A stretch of 64,000 nt of DNA from Acinetobacter marinus. GTDB taxonomy: Bacteria > Pseudomonadota > Gammaproteobacteria > Pseudomonadales > Moraxellaceae. A program made the translations under genes and the position numbers. The notes below the pieces were generated by a model, which ran no database searches, was not told the origin of the DNA, and was given only the letters and a program-made list of their open reading frames with translations. The stretch is from the NCBI RefSeq assembly GCF_900096915.1, contig NZ_FMYK01000001.1, forward strand, positions 434,001-498,000. Direction: 5' to 3'. Positions 35,669 through 45,312 of the stretch are shown piece by piece (positions within the stretch are counted from its first letter, which is position 1; each line of letters starts with the position of its first letter).

Positions 35669-38600
35669 TTATGCCGTTTTCTCTTTACGAATCAAAAGAT
35701 ACATCAGCGGAATGAATAACAGTACCAACACCGTACCAAATAACACCCCACCAAACACACTATAGCCGATCGCTTGACGGCTCAGCGCACCAGCGCCAGC
35801 GGAAAACATCAGTGGAATCACCCCAGCACCAAAGGCGATTGAGGTCATCAGAATCGGACGCAAGCGCAATCCTGCCGCATGTAAAGCAGATTGCATCGCA
35901 GTTTGTCCTTGACGCTGTAGCGTTGCTGCATACTCCACCATCAAAATGGCATTTTTACAGGACAGTCCAATGGTGGTCAGTAAGGCAATCTGAAAATAAA
36001 TATCGTTGGCAAAACCAAACACAGCACTAAAAATAATCGTTCCGCCGATTCCCAACGGAATCGCCGCCATCACTGCCGTCGGAATCGACCAACTTTCATA
36101 GAGCGCTGCAAGACATAAGAAAATAAATCCTATGGAAACTAAATACAGCCAGATTGCTTGGTTGCTGGATTGTTGCTCTTGATAAGATAATCCACTCCAC
36201 GCCAAATCAATGCCATCCATTTGATCGACCAACTTGCCGATCTGTTGCATGCCTTGCCCTGTACTAAAGCCTTGTGCCGCATCCGCTTCAAGCTCCAGCG
36301 CAGGATAACCCATAAAGCGTTCTAAAGTCGGCGGTGCACCTTGCCAAGCAACTGAACTGAACTGATTAAATGGCACCATTTGCCCCTGACTATTGCGAAT
36401 CGACCAATAACTCAGATCTCCAGGCTTTGAGCGATATGGCGCATCGGCTTGCAGATAGACTCGTTTGATGCGTCCACGATCGATAAAGTCATTGATATAA
36501 CTCCCACTCCAAGCCGTCGATAAGGTGCTATTAATCGCATCTACATCCAAGCCATTGACCATAGCGGCTTTATGATCGATTTTGACATTCAATACCGCTT
36601 GATCATCATTGCTCTTTTTATCAATATTTTCTAAGGCATCGGTGGCATTGCCTTGTTGTTGTAGCTGTGCAAAACGATCCAACAAACCTTGCTGACCAAC
36701 GCCGCTGGTATCTTGGAGCCAGTAATCAATCTTGTCAGAATTACCCAAACCACGAATCACTGACGGCGCAATCACACGGATTGTCGCTTGATCATTATTG
36801 CTAAAAAATTGATTGGCACGCTGGCGTATGGCATCGCTACTATTGTCTTGACCCTGACGATCATCCCAATGTTTTAATGACACAAATGCCATACCCAGAT
36901 TTTGCCCATTACCTGAGAAATTGCGCCCATAGACTACGAACACCCCATTCAGATTCGATTGCTCATGTTCATGAAAATATTGATAAATATCCAGTCCCAC
37001 TTGCTCAGTCTTGGGCATTGGCGTGCCTTGTGGCAAGCTAAACTGCACACTCAGCAATCCCTGATCTTCCTGCGGTAAGAAACTACTTGGCAAGGTACGA
37101 TATAAGCCCACAAAACCGACGATGAGGAGCACAAAAATCAGTAAAGTCACCGCTTTGAACTGCATCATTAGCTCGGCAATACGCAGATAAAAATCTTTTA
37201 AACGATCGATCAGCGCATTGAAGCGTTCTGCCCATTTTGCTTTCTTTTGCGGACGTAACAGCAACGCACACAAGGCTGGCGTTAAGATCAGTGCCACCAA
37301 CAGTGACAATCCCATCGCCGCCACTAAGGTCATGGAGAATTGCCGATAAATAATTCCCGTTGCACCACTAAAAAATGACATGGGAATAAATACCGCCGTC
37401 AATACCAAGGTAATGCCGATCAATGCCCCACTGATCTCTTGCATCGACTGGATACTGGCTTGTTTGGCATCAATCGCTTGCTCGTGCATGATACGTTCGA
37501 CATTTTCCACCACCACGATCGCATCATCGACCAACAGCCCAATCGCCAAGACCATGGCAAATAGCGTTAAGGTATTGATACTCATCCCCAGCACATACAA
37601 GATGGCACAGGTACCCAATATCACCACAGGCACAGTTAACGCAGGAATTAAGGTCGCTCGCCAGCTTTGCAGGAATAAAAACATCACCACAATCACCAGC
37701 CCGATCGCTTCAAACAGCGTCGAAACCACTTGTGACATGGAGGCTTTGACAAAAGGCGTATCATCTCGAGGATAGACAAAATAATAGCCTTCGGGCAGAT
37801 TTTTCTGGATACGATCCATCTCGGCATAGACTCGATCTGCGGTTTCCATAAGGTTTGCGCCGACCGTTAATGCCACATTAAATCCAGCCGCAGGATTGCC
37901 ATTGAGATGGCTTCGGGTTTGATAATTTTCTGCACCGATCTCGACCCGTGCCACATCTTTTAAATAGACAAAACTGCCATCATTATTGGCTTTGACGATG
38001 ATTTGTTCAAATTCTGCTGGCGTTTGTAACAACGACCCTGAGGTCACATTGGCATTTAAATATTGTTCAGACGATGCAGGTAAGTCCCCGACCGCACCCG
38101 CCGCAACTTGGGTATTTTGCGCCTCGAGTGCTGCTCGAACATCACTGACCATCAAGCCATAACGCTGTAACTGCACAGGATTGAGCCAGATGCGCATCGC
38201 ATATTGCGAACCAAACACATTGATCTCACCGACCCCTTCGATACGGCTCAGGCTGAGCTCAATATTACTGGCAATATAGTCGGAAATATCATTATTGGTC
38301 GAGCGCCCTGTGCGATCGGCAATCGCCACCGCCATAAACGAATCGCTTAATGACTTACGGACATTGACCCCTTGGCGCTGTACATCTTCGGGCAACCGAT
38401 TAATCGCACCATTGATGGCATTTTGCACTTGCACTTGCGCTTGGTCAGGATCGGTGCCCTGCGCAAAATACAAGCTGATCCGACTACTGCCATTGGCATC
38501 ACTACTCGACTGAAAATACAATAGATGATCAATGCCTTTGATCTGCTGTTCTAATACCTGCGTGACACTCTCATCCACCGCCTGTGCATCTGCGCCACTA

Positions 38601-38749
38601 TACGTGGTCGAAACGGTAATCCGAGGTGGCGCAATATCTGGATAACGCTCCACAGGAAGCTGAAATACCGCAAATAGACCCACTGCTACGGTGAGAATCG
38701 CCAGTACAAATGCAAAAATCGGACGATGAATAAAAAATTTCGAAATCAT
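35669..38749 (-). CDS. RND-family multidrug efflux transporter (AcrB-like), solo
   Basis: Inner-membrane proton-driven exporter of 1026 residues, HAE1 family. It has the usual two halves: FFIHRPIFAFVLAI at the N-terminus and the proton-relay Asp pair in AIGLLVDDAIVVVENVERI. The second-half Lys is in GLSCKNAILMVEYA, with about 12 helices and two large periplasmic loops. Length is normal. No membrane-fusion protein or outer-membrane channel gene lies on either side, so it must borrow partners from elsewhere. Substrates unknown. Confidence 0.9.
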   Translation of the reverse strand: MISKFFIHRPIFAFVLAILTVAVGLFAVFQLPVERYPDIAPPRITVSTTYSGADAQAVDESVTQVLEQQIKGIDHLLYFQSSSDANGSSRISLYFAQGTDPDQAQVQVQNAINGAINRLPEDVQRQGVNVRKSLSDSFMAVAIADRTGRSTNNDISDYIASNIELSLSRIEGVGEINVFGSQYAMRIWLNPVQLQRYGLMVSDVRAALEAQNTQVAAGAVGDLPASSEQYLNANVTSGSLLQTPAEFEQIIVKANNDGSFVYLKDVARVEIGAENYQTRSHLNGNPAAGFNVALTVGANLMETADRVYAEMDRIQKNLPEGYYFVYPRDDTPFVKASMSQVVSTLFEAIGLVIVVMFLFLQSWRATLIPALTVPVVILGTCAILYVLGMSINTLTLFAMVLAIGLLVDDAIVVVENVERIMHEQAIDAKQASIQSMQEISGALIGITLVLTAVFIPMSFFSGATGIIYRQFSMTLVAAMGLSLLVALILTPALCALLLRPQKKAKWAERFNALIDRLKDFYLRIAELMMQFKAVTLLIFVLLIVGFVGLYRTLPSSFLPQEDQGLLSVQFSLPQGTPMPKTEQVGLDIYQYFHEHEQSNLNGVFVVYGRNFSGNGQNLGMAFVSLKHWDDRQGQDNSSDAIRQRANQFFSNNDQATIRVIAPSVIRGLGNSDKIDYWLQDTSGVGQQGLLDRFAQLQQQGNATDALENIDKKSNDDQAVLNVKIDHKAAMVNGLDVDAINSTLSTAWSGSYINDFIDRGRIKRVYLQADAPYRSKPGDLSYWSIRNSQGQMVPFNQFSSVAWQGAPPTLERFMGYPALELEADAAQGFSTGQGMQQIGKLVDQMDGIDLAWSGLSYQEQQSSNQAIWLYLVSIGFIFLCLAALYESWSIPTAVMAAIPLGIGGTIIFSAVFGFANDIYFQIALLTTIGLSCKNAILMVEYAATLQRQGQTAMQSALHAAGLRLRPILMTSIAFGAGVIPLMFSAGAGALSRQAIGYSVFGGVLFGTVLVLLFIPLMYLLIRKEKTA

Positions 38750-39022
38750 TTACATCTGTACCATCTGTTAAAGCATCACCAAAGAATCATGACAAGCAAA
38801 TAAAGAAAAACCGTTGAAGGTAGCGAATAAGGCAAAGCAATGTTAAAGCGTGTATGTTGAATCTGAGACAACGACATCACGCACTAAAATCATTTATCAC
38901 ATGAATTTATAACACGTTTTTTATGAAAACATTATGGCAATTTTTTGCAAAGATTAATAAGAATCATTCATAAATAAAGCTGATCTTTCATGATTTAGTC
39001 ACGTAAAAATAGCGCCACGCAA
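38750..39022 (-). promoter_or_regulatory. Promoter region of the solo RND gene
   Basis: AT-rich non-coding stretch between the DUF2057 gene's terminator and the RND start. It holds AATAAGAATCATT near 38950, only a partial Fur-box likeness, which I do not count as a site. No regulator gene is adjacent. Confidence 0.35.
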
Positions 39023-39050
39023 AAACCGAATACGATACAGTATTCGGTTT
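39023..39050 (-). terminator. Terminator downstream of the DUF2057 gene
   Basis: Perfect 11-bp arms AAACCGAATAC and GTATTCGGTTT with a six-base loop. Read on the minus strand, the hairpin is followed by a short T-run (TTTTTGCG), correct for the minus-strand DUF2057 gene. Confidence 0.8.
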
Positions 39051-39112
39051 GGATTACAATAGATCAGATCTCAACGAAAAAGTCTGAATTTGGCTTGGTT
39101 TATAGCTATTTT

Positions 39113-39850
39113 TTATTGCTGTGCCGCTTGTTCTGCAAGCCAAGCGCTGAACTTCTGACGCTCTTGCGGTGTTGCAGATTGCCAAAGCTGAATCAATTGC
39201 TGTGCCTTGCCTGACGATGCCAACTGTGTCTGCACGGTTGAAACATTGACTGCACTGACATTTTGCGTAGTTGATGTATTACTGAGCATAGACGACTGCG
39301 ACGACACATTATTTTGCGATTTGTCTTTGTTGCGCAAATCCATCACCGAACCAAAAATGCCATTACTCAGCCACGGTTTTGCCTTACTATTTGCACCAGT
39401 CTGCTTGGCGATCAACTGCCCTTGTGCATTTTGTACACCGATGGTTGGCTGTGCCGCAAATGCTTTACCTTCATCAAAATTACTCGGCGCACCGACCAAA
39501 GCCAATTGATAATTTTGCCCATCTTGGAGTTGTACTTGGTTTAAGGTCACAATGTCAGATTTGAGCACATCATGCTCGCCCGAACGGTGATCAAAAAGTT
39601 GCTTATAACGCACTGAGATATTGTGCGTGCCTGCATCGAGTTTGTAACTTTTTTCCTGACCGCCAAACAATCCGCCACGAATCTCTTGATCATTGATCGC
39701 CACCACATCGATTTCTTCAGGTGCGGTCACCGTAACATCGGCATGAACCAATGCGCCTGTTAGCAACATCGACAGACCCAAGAGTGTCGATGTTAAAGAA
39801 GATTTGACTGCTGAGGTGAGATTGCATGGAGATTGTGTGGTAAATTTCAT
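39113..39850 (-). CDS. DUF2057 (YccT-like) periplasmic protein
   Basis: About 245 residues with an N-terminal signal (STLLGLSMLLTGALVHA) and a DUF2057 domain: TVTAPEEIDVVAINDQEI, LDAGTHNISVRY, GQNYQLALVG. In E. coli the family member YccT affects curli assembly; whether that applies here is unknown. A Ser/Thr/Asn-rich linker and a short C-terminal Gln/Ala-rich helix follow. Start taken at ATG 39850; an upstream in-frame TTG exists. Monocistronic. Confidence 0.8.
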   Translation of the reverse strand: MKFTTQSPCNLTSAVKSSLTSTLLGLSMLLTGALVHADVTVTAPEEIDVVAINDQEIRGGLFGGQEKSYKLDAGTHNISVRYKQLFDHRSGEHDVLKSDIVTLNQVQLQDGQNYQLALVGAPSNFDEGKAFAAQPTIGVQNAQGQLIAKQTGANSKAKPWLSNGIFGSVMDLRNKDKSQNNVSSQSSMLSNTSTTQNVSAVNVSTVQTQLASSGKAQQLIQLWQSATPQERQKFSAWLAEQAAQQ

Positions 39851-40061
39851 GAGATTGCCCAATTCATTAATTTGTCATAAATTATTGACTTTGCACTATG
39901 CGCACTTTTGATGACATTTTTATGACATTGCCTGCAAAGCATCGCTTTTGTAGATCACGTGAAGCATGCAAGTAGAATGTTCAGTACTCATGATTTCAAG
40001 TTAAAGCCAAACCAAAACCTAGATAAATTAAAAACCTACCAAGTTTAAAATTAGGGCAATA

Positions 40062-40095
40062 AAAAAGCCAATTCAGATCAACGAATTGGCTTTTT
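40062..40095 (-). terminator. Terminator downstream of ftsY
   Basis: Perfect 13-bp arms AAAAAGCCAATTC and GAATTGGCTTTTT around an eight-base loop, with a T-run on the minus strand, 39 bases after the ftsY stop. Confidence 0.9.
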
Positions 40096-40133
40096 ACGAT
40101 CAGGATCATTTCAAACAACATGATCCATGTTGC

Positions 40134-41375
40134 TTACTCATCAGTTTGGAATAATGCAGCCACAAAGGATTTTGCAGAAAATGGACGTAAATCATCAATC
40201 TTCTCACCCACTCCAATATAGCGAATCGGCACATGGGTTTTACTGGCAATATTAAACAGCACACCACCTTTCGCCGTACCATCGAGCTTCGTGATGGTCA
40301 AACCTGTTAAGCCGACCGCTTCATCAAACATTTGCACTTGGTTAATGGCATTTTGACCTGTACCCGCATCAACCACCAACATAATTTCATGTGGCGCTGT
40401 AGCGTCGATCTTTTGCATGACACGTTTGACTTTGCTGAGCTCTTCCATCAGGTTCGATTTGTTATGTAAACGTCCTGCGGTATCGGCGATCAACACGTCA
40501 ATATTTTTTGCGCGTGCACTGGCGATGGCATCATAAATCACCGAAGCACTGTCTGAACCGTGACCTTGCGCCACCACAGGAATCTGATTACGCTCACCCC
40601 AGATTTGCAGTTGTTCGGTCGCTGCCGCACGGAACGTATCGCCCGCTGCCAGCATGACTTTTTTACCTTCACCTTGTAGACGCTTTGCCAATTTACCAAT
40701 GGTGGTGGTTTTACCCACACCATTGACACCGACCACCAAGATCACATACGGCGATTTATTCGGATCAATATGTAGCGGTTTGACGCGTGGCGCAAGTAGA
40801 TTCACTAATTCTTCTTGCAAGGCTTTGTACAAGGAATGTGAATAAATCAAATCACCCCGTGCAGTCCGTTCGGTGAGATTTTGGATAATCGTTTTGGTCG
40901 CATCCACGCCAATATCCGCTACCAACAGCTGATCTTCAACTTCCTCTAACAACTCATCATCGATCTCTTTGCCACCAATCAAGATATTGACCATACCATC
41001 AGCGAGATTCTTACGGGACTTTGCCAAGCCTTGTTTCATGCGGCTAAAGAAACCGCCTGAACTTTCCGCCGTATCTGCATTATTGTCTGCTACAGGTATT
41101 TGTGGGCTGACTTCAGCGGATGCTGTAGTGGTCTGATTCGGTGTAATCGTTTGTTCAGCCACAGGCTTGACTGGTTCTGGTTGAATCGGCTGTGCTGGTT
41201 CGACGACTTTTGCTGACTCTACTGCTTTTGCTTGTTCCGCTTGCTGAGCCTGTTCGACCCGTGATGTTTCGATGATCGGCACATCAACACTTGGTAAACT
41301 TGGCAACGTCACATCATCATCACCAATCTCGGCATCAATTAAAAACTTTTGTGGTGAATTAGAATTGTCTTGCAT
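40134..41375 (-). CDS. ftsY: Signal recognition particle receptor FtsY
   Basis: SRP receptor GTPase that docks ribosome-SRP complexes at the membrane. The 413 residues begin with an acidic, Ala/Gln/Pro/Val-rich A domain (about 1-105). The N domain (GFFSRMKQGLAKSRKNLADG) and the G domain follow, with GVNGVGKTTTIGKLAKRL, DTFRAAA, DTAGRLHNKSNLM and TKLDGTAKGG. Length is typical for FtsY with a short A domain. It is divergent from the M16 peptidase genes. The usual ftsE/ftsX neighbours are not present. Confidence 0.96.
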   Translation of the reverse strand: MQDNSNSPQKFLIDAEIGDDDVTLPSLPSVDVPIIETSRVEQAQQAEQAKAVESAKVVEPAQPIQPEPVKPVAEQTITPNQTTTASAEVSPQIPVADNNADTAESSGGFFSRMKQGLAKSRKNLADGMVNILIGGKEIDDELLEEVEDQLLVADIGVDATKTIIQNLTERTARGDLIYSHSLYKALQEELVNLLAPRVKPLHIDPNKSPYVILVVGVNGVGKTTTIGKLAKRLQGEGKKVMLAAGDTFRAAATEQLQIWGERNQIPVVAQGHGSDSASVIYDAIASARAKNIDVLIADTAGRLHNKSNLMEELSKVKRVMQKIDATAPHEIMLVVDAGTGQNAINQVQMFDEAVGLTGLTITKLDGTAKGGVLFNIASKTHVPIRYIGVGEKIDDLRPFSAKSFVAALFQTDE

Positions 41376-41602
41376 GAAAAATCCTTGATGCGAGCAAATG
41401 GCAAAATGAAAATCTTAAATTGACAATATTGTAGCATATTTCGCTTTTTCAACTCATCTATTGCCGATGATAATCGCATCACGGTTGCAGTCGATTCACT
41501 TGCTGTTACCGAACATCACCTGTTGCACTTGCATCTGCTTTGTTTTTCTTATATCAATAGCTTAAGTCCAAACTCATCACATTTTTAGGCTAATTTTTTG
41601 TT

Positions 41603-43159
41603 GTGTTAAATATTTTTAAACGCCGTCACATCGATACTTTGCACATTAATCAAATCACGCCACACACTAAAGTGTTGGCGATCGCATTGCTGTGTGTTGC
41701 TCCTGCGATACTGAGTCTGCCAACCGTTACCCATGCCAAAGCCACTACACAAAAGCACAGCAAAAAAGTAACGACCAAGCCAAGCGATCAACCGCTTTAT
41801 CAGACTTTGAGCAATGGCTTAAAAGTCGTGATTCAGCCTGATCATCGTGCGCCTTTGGTCATGGTACAGGTCTGGTATCAGGTCGGTGGTGTGGATGAAC
41901 CTGATGATTTACTGGGTATTTCACATGTGTTGGAACACATGATGTTCAAGGGTACGGTGAAAGTGCCCGATGATCAATTTAAACGAATCAATGCCAATTT
42001 TGGGGGCAGTTTTAATGCCATCACCAACCACAACTATACCTACTATTATCAGCTCTATCCGAAAGATTATGTGGCATTGGCGCTCGAGCTTGAATCAGAT
42101 CGAATGAGCAATTTGCATTTAAGACAGCAAGATTTTGCTACCGAAATCGACGTGGTCAAAGAAGAACGTCGGCAACGTATCGAAGATAATCCGCAAGCCC
42201 AAGCCTTTGAAAATTTTAGAACAATAGCCTATCCGACCAGCCGATATCGCTTACCTGTGATTGGCTATATGGACAACCTCAATCACATTAACTTAGAACA
42301 AGTGAATGCTTGGTATAAACAGTGGTACGCACCAAATAATGCGACCTTGGTGATTGTCGGCGACGTCGATCCCAAACAGACCTTAATTCAGGTGCAGCGC
42401 TATTTTGGTGACCTCAAAGCCAAAGCCTTGCCCGAACGCACCGCACTGAAAGAACCGAATCAAGCGGGCTACAGACATGAAGTCAAATATGCTGCGGTAC
42501 AGGTGCCAAACCTGTATATGGCTTGGAATGTACCCAGTCTCGCCACTGCCTCGCCGAGCACTCAAGCCTATGCCTTGGATGTATTTCGAGAAGTTTTAGA
42601 CGGCGGACTATCCGCTAGAATTGAGAATGAACTGGTGCGCAAACAAAAAATCCTCACCACCGCCAGCGCCAACTATGAAATGCTTAATCGTGGCGATACC
42701 CTCTTTAGCATCACCGCCATTCCTGCCGAAGGGGTCACACTCGAGCAGGCTGAGCAAGCCATCACCACGCTGATCGATCAACTCAAAACCACATGGATTC
42801 AACCCGATGAGCTACTGCGTGTACAGTCCTCCACCCTCTCAGAAATCGTTTATGCGCAAGACACTTTGCAAGGACAAGCGGAACTGATCGGCAAAATGCA
42901 AGCCAATAATATCGATGCCAAAACCATCAGTACACTCTATCAAAAATACGATGCCATCAAAGCCGAGGATCTCCAGCAAGTGGTGACTCAGTATTTTAAT
43001 CACGATAATCTTGCCAGCCTATATCTATTACCACTGGATCAACAGCCTACCTTTGTGCAGAACAGCACTCCAAACCAAGAGAATGCTACGCTTGCACAGC
43101 CCAACGACCAGAATCAATCGATCAGTCAACCTGTGGCTGGACACAGTTTAAAAAATTAA
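41603..43159 (+). CDS. M16-family zinc metallopeptidase, catalytic member
   Basis: Probably periplasmic peptidase of 518 residues: a hydrophobic leader (VLAIALLCVAPAILSLPTVTHA) looks like a signal peptide. The inverted zinc motif HVLEH is at residues 108-112, with the distal Glu in the following helix (about 185, VVKEERRQRIEDNP). The second M16 domain has YMAWNVPSL and LDGGLSARIENELV. The C-terminus is Gln/Asn-rich. The start is a GTG. The next gene encodes a second M16 protein without the zinc motif, the usual active/inactive pair. Confidence 0.88.
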   Translation: MLNIFKRRHIDTLHINQITPHTKVLAIALLCVAPAILSLPTVTHAKATTQKHSKKVTTKPSDQPLYQTLSNGLKVVIQPDHRAPLVMVQVWYQVGGVDEPDDLLGISHVLEHMMFKGTVKVPDDQFKRINANFGGSFNAITNHNYTYYYQLYPKDYVALALELESDRMSNLHLRQQDFATEIDVVKEERRQRIEDNPQAQAFENFRTIAYPTSRYRLPVIGYMDNLNHINLEQVNAWYKQWYAPNNATLVIVGDVDPKQTLIQVQRYFGDLKAKALPERTALKEPNQAGYRHEVKYAAVQVPNLYMAWNVPSLATASPSTQAYALDVFREVLDGGLSARIENELVRKQKILTTASANYEMLNRGDTLFSITAIPAEGVTLEQAEQAITTLIDQLKTTWIQPDELLRVQSSTLSEIVYAQDTLQGQAELIGKMQANNIDAKTISTLYQKYDAIKAEDLQQVVTQYFNHDNLASLYLLPLDQQPTFVQNSTPNQENATLAQPNDQNQSISQPVAGHSLKN

Positions 43160-43171
43160 GGTGTGCCACAG

Positions 43172-44929
43172 ATGACAAACTTTAAAAAATTAGCGCTTCA
43201 GCAAACCATGCCAATACATAAAAATTCAGCAGGCACTTCAGCACAGCACGATCAATATAAAATTATCTGTGCCGTCGCACTGCTATTAAGCTGTGGATTA
43301 TCACCGCAGTTTGCGATTGCCAAAGACATTGAACTGACCCAAATCGAACATGGACAAACCACCTCGTCAACGTCATCTGTAGTAAACGATGAAACAGGTG
43401 AAGTACAAGCTGATCAAGCTCCGCAACACCTACAAAACATTCCTGCACTGAGCTATTTGCAAAGTTTGCACGATCTACAGCAACACGCCTATCAAGCGCC
43501 ACACGTGCAGGAACTATTTAGTCAAAATGGTGTGAGAACGCTGTTGGTAGAATCCCATCAGTTGCCGATTGTCGATATTCAGCTGACTTTTAACGCAGGC
43601 TCAGCACGTGATGAGAGCATCGGCAAAGGTTTGAATGGCTTGGCAAATCTCACAGCACGATTACTCGGTGAAGGTACATCTAGCCAAACTGCCAATGACA
43701 TTGCGCAAAGTTTTGAGCGTATCGGTGCAGAGTATTCTGCTCAAGCCTATCGGGATATGTTTGTGGTACGGCTTCGTGTGCTTTCTGATGAAAAGCGTCT
43801 TGATCCTGCACTGAACCAATTGATTTTGCTGCTTAAAGATGCAAAATTTCCACAAAGTAGTATTGACCGTATTTTAAATAATGCCCAAGTCGGACAAAAA
43901 CAAGTCAAGGAAAATCCCAAACGCAGTATGAGTGTGCGTTTTTATCGTGCGGTGTATGGCGATCATCCCTATGCTGAGCCTAGTACAGGCACCATACAAA
44001 GCCTCAAACGCATTCAGAGCGCAGACATTCAAGCCTTTAAAAATCAATATTTGGTGGCAAAGAATTTAAATATTGCCATCACAGGCGATGTCACTACGCA
44101 ACATGCTCAGCAGTTGATTGATTTACTCACAGGCGAAATGAGCGCAGGTGAACCCGCACCGAAGCTCCCTGATGCCAAAGCGCTGAGCAAAGCACAGATT
44201 ATCCGTATTCCATTTAACTCGACCCAAGCGCATGTCATGATCGGACAAGTGGGGATTCGTCGTGATGACCCCGACCGCTTCGCCCTTGAAGTGGGCAATG
44301 AAATCTTAGGTAGCGGTGGATTTACCAGTTTATTGATGCAAGAGCTACGAGAAAAACGTGGACTGACCTATAGCGCCTCGAGCAATCTGAGTAGTATGCA
44401 GTCACAAGGTTTATTTTATGTTCAATATTCCACGCAACGTGATCAGCTACTGCAAAGCCTTGATATTACCTATGAAACATTATTGAAGTTTTTGTATCAA
44501 CCGCTCAATCCCACGCAAGTTGAAGCAAGCAAACGCAGTCTAATCCGAGCATTTCCCCTGTTATTGCGCAGTAATGCCAATATCAATAGCCAGCTTGGTG
44601 CCATGGGATTTTATGGCTTATCTCGTGATTATCTCAGCCAATATCAGCAGTCCATCGAAGCGGTGACCGCAGAAGATGTGCAACGTGCTTGGCAAAAACA
44701 CATTCACCCTGAACATTTCTTAACCGTGCTTGCTGGCAAGGATATTTCGACCAGCGAAGTGGAAAAGTTGTACCAAAAACAACTCGCCCCATATATACAG
44801 TCGCAAACTCAACAATCACAAACAGAGCAAACACAATCTGAGATAACGCCAGTGGAACAAACGCAAACCGAGCCAAAGCAATCAGACGATCGACACCATG
44901 CAAATCATATTGCTGAAATAATGAGATGA
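43172..44929 (+). CDS. M16-family peptidase homologue, non-catalytic partner
   Basis: 585 residues with a leader (ICAVALLLSCGLSPQFAIA) and two M16 domains: FNAGSARDESIGKGLNGLANL and GSGGFTSLLMQELREKRGLTYSA. The HxxEH zinc motif is absent; the corresponding helix reads GLANLTARLLGEG. Bacterial pairs of this type form a heterodimer in which this subunit contributes an R/Y-type substrate site. The C-terminal 45 residues are Gln/Thr/Glu-rich low complexity. I start it at ATG 43172 because the GTG at 43163 has no properly spaced ribosome site. It follows the first gene by 12 bases. Confidence 0.87.
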   Translation: MTNFKKLALQQTMPIHKNSAGTSAQHDQYKIICAVALLLSCGLSPQFAIAKDIELTQIEHGQTTSSTSSVVNDETGEVQADQAPQHLQNIPALSYLQSLHDLQQHAYQAPHVQELFSQNGVRTLLVESHQLPIVDIQLTFNAGSARDESIGKGLNGLANLTARLLGEGTSSQTANDIAQSFERIGAEYSAQAYRDMFVVRLRVLSDEKRLDPALNQLILLLKDAKFPQSSIDRILNNAQVGQKQVKENPKRSMSVRFYRAVYGDHPYAEPSTGTIQSLKRIQSADIQAFKNQYLVAKNLNIAITGDVTTQHAQQLIDLLTGEMSAGEPAPKLPDAKALSKAQIIRIPFNSTQAHVMIGQVGIRRDDPDRFALEVGNEILGSGGFTSLLMQELREKRGLTYSASSNLSSMQSQGLFYVQYSTQRDQLLQSLDITYETLLKFLYQPLNPTQVEASKRSLIRAFPLLLRSNANINSQLGAMGFYGLSRDYLSQYQQSIEAVTAEDVQRAWQKHIHPEHFLTVLAGKDISTSEVEKLYQKQLAPYIQSQTQQSQTEQTQSEITPVEQTQTEPKQSDDRHHANHIAEIMR

Positions 44930-44943
44930 AATAGTGGTATGAA

Positions 44944-45312
44944 CTAATTATGCATTTGCTCTGCTTCAACGGCTTGTTGGAAATGTATGCGTTGTTGTCC
45001 TTTGTGATGGACTCGCAGTAGCTTAAAATATTGAAATTGATTCACCGCTGTCTGTGTTGAGCGAGCCTGTTCGAACAAATACAGCGCCGCCTCTTTGCTA
45101 TCTGGGTACAAACCTTGCGTCATTAATGCATGCAGATGTTGTTGTTGCTGTGCGTTGATCGGACGCTGTGCACTAGACAACCCCCACGCCAACATCATCA
45201 AAATCAACATCGCCACCAGAATATGCTGTGCATAATCGGTGAGCTTGAGCAGATGCTGTTTTGAAAGTTGTGCAAAATCAACGTGCGTAAATAATGTTAC
45301 ATTTTTTTTCAT
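44944..45312 (-). CDS. Small single-span membrane protein, unknown
   Basis: About 122 residues from ATG 45312 (MKKNVTLF). There is one hydrophobic segment (ILVAMLILMMLAWGLS, about residues 31-46) and then a polar helical tail rich in Gln and His that includes LYPDSKEAALYLFEQARSTQ, resembling a single TPR-like hairpin. I do not recognise a family. It is convergent with the M16 pair. An open frame extends 12 codons upstream without a ribosome site. Confidence 0.55.
   Translation of the reverse strand: MKKNVTLFTHVDFAQLSKQHLLKLTDYAQHILVAMLILMMLAWGLSSAQRPINAQQQQHLHALMTQGLYPDSKEAALYLFEQARSTQTAVNQFQYFKLLRVHHKGQQRIHFQQAVEAEQMHN

Noticed and set aside
38945..38970. Fur-box-like AATAAGAATCATT upstream of the RND gene
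   Set aside because: Only about 12 of 19 consensus positions fit and it is about 200 bases from the start codon; too weak to call.
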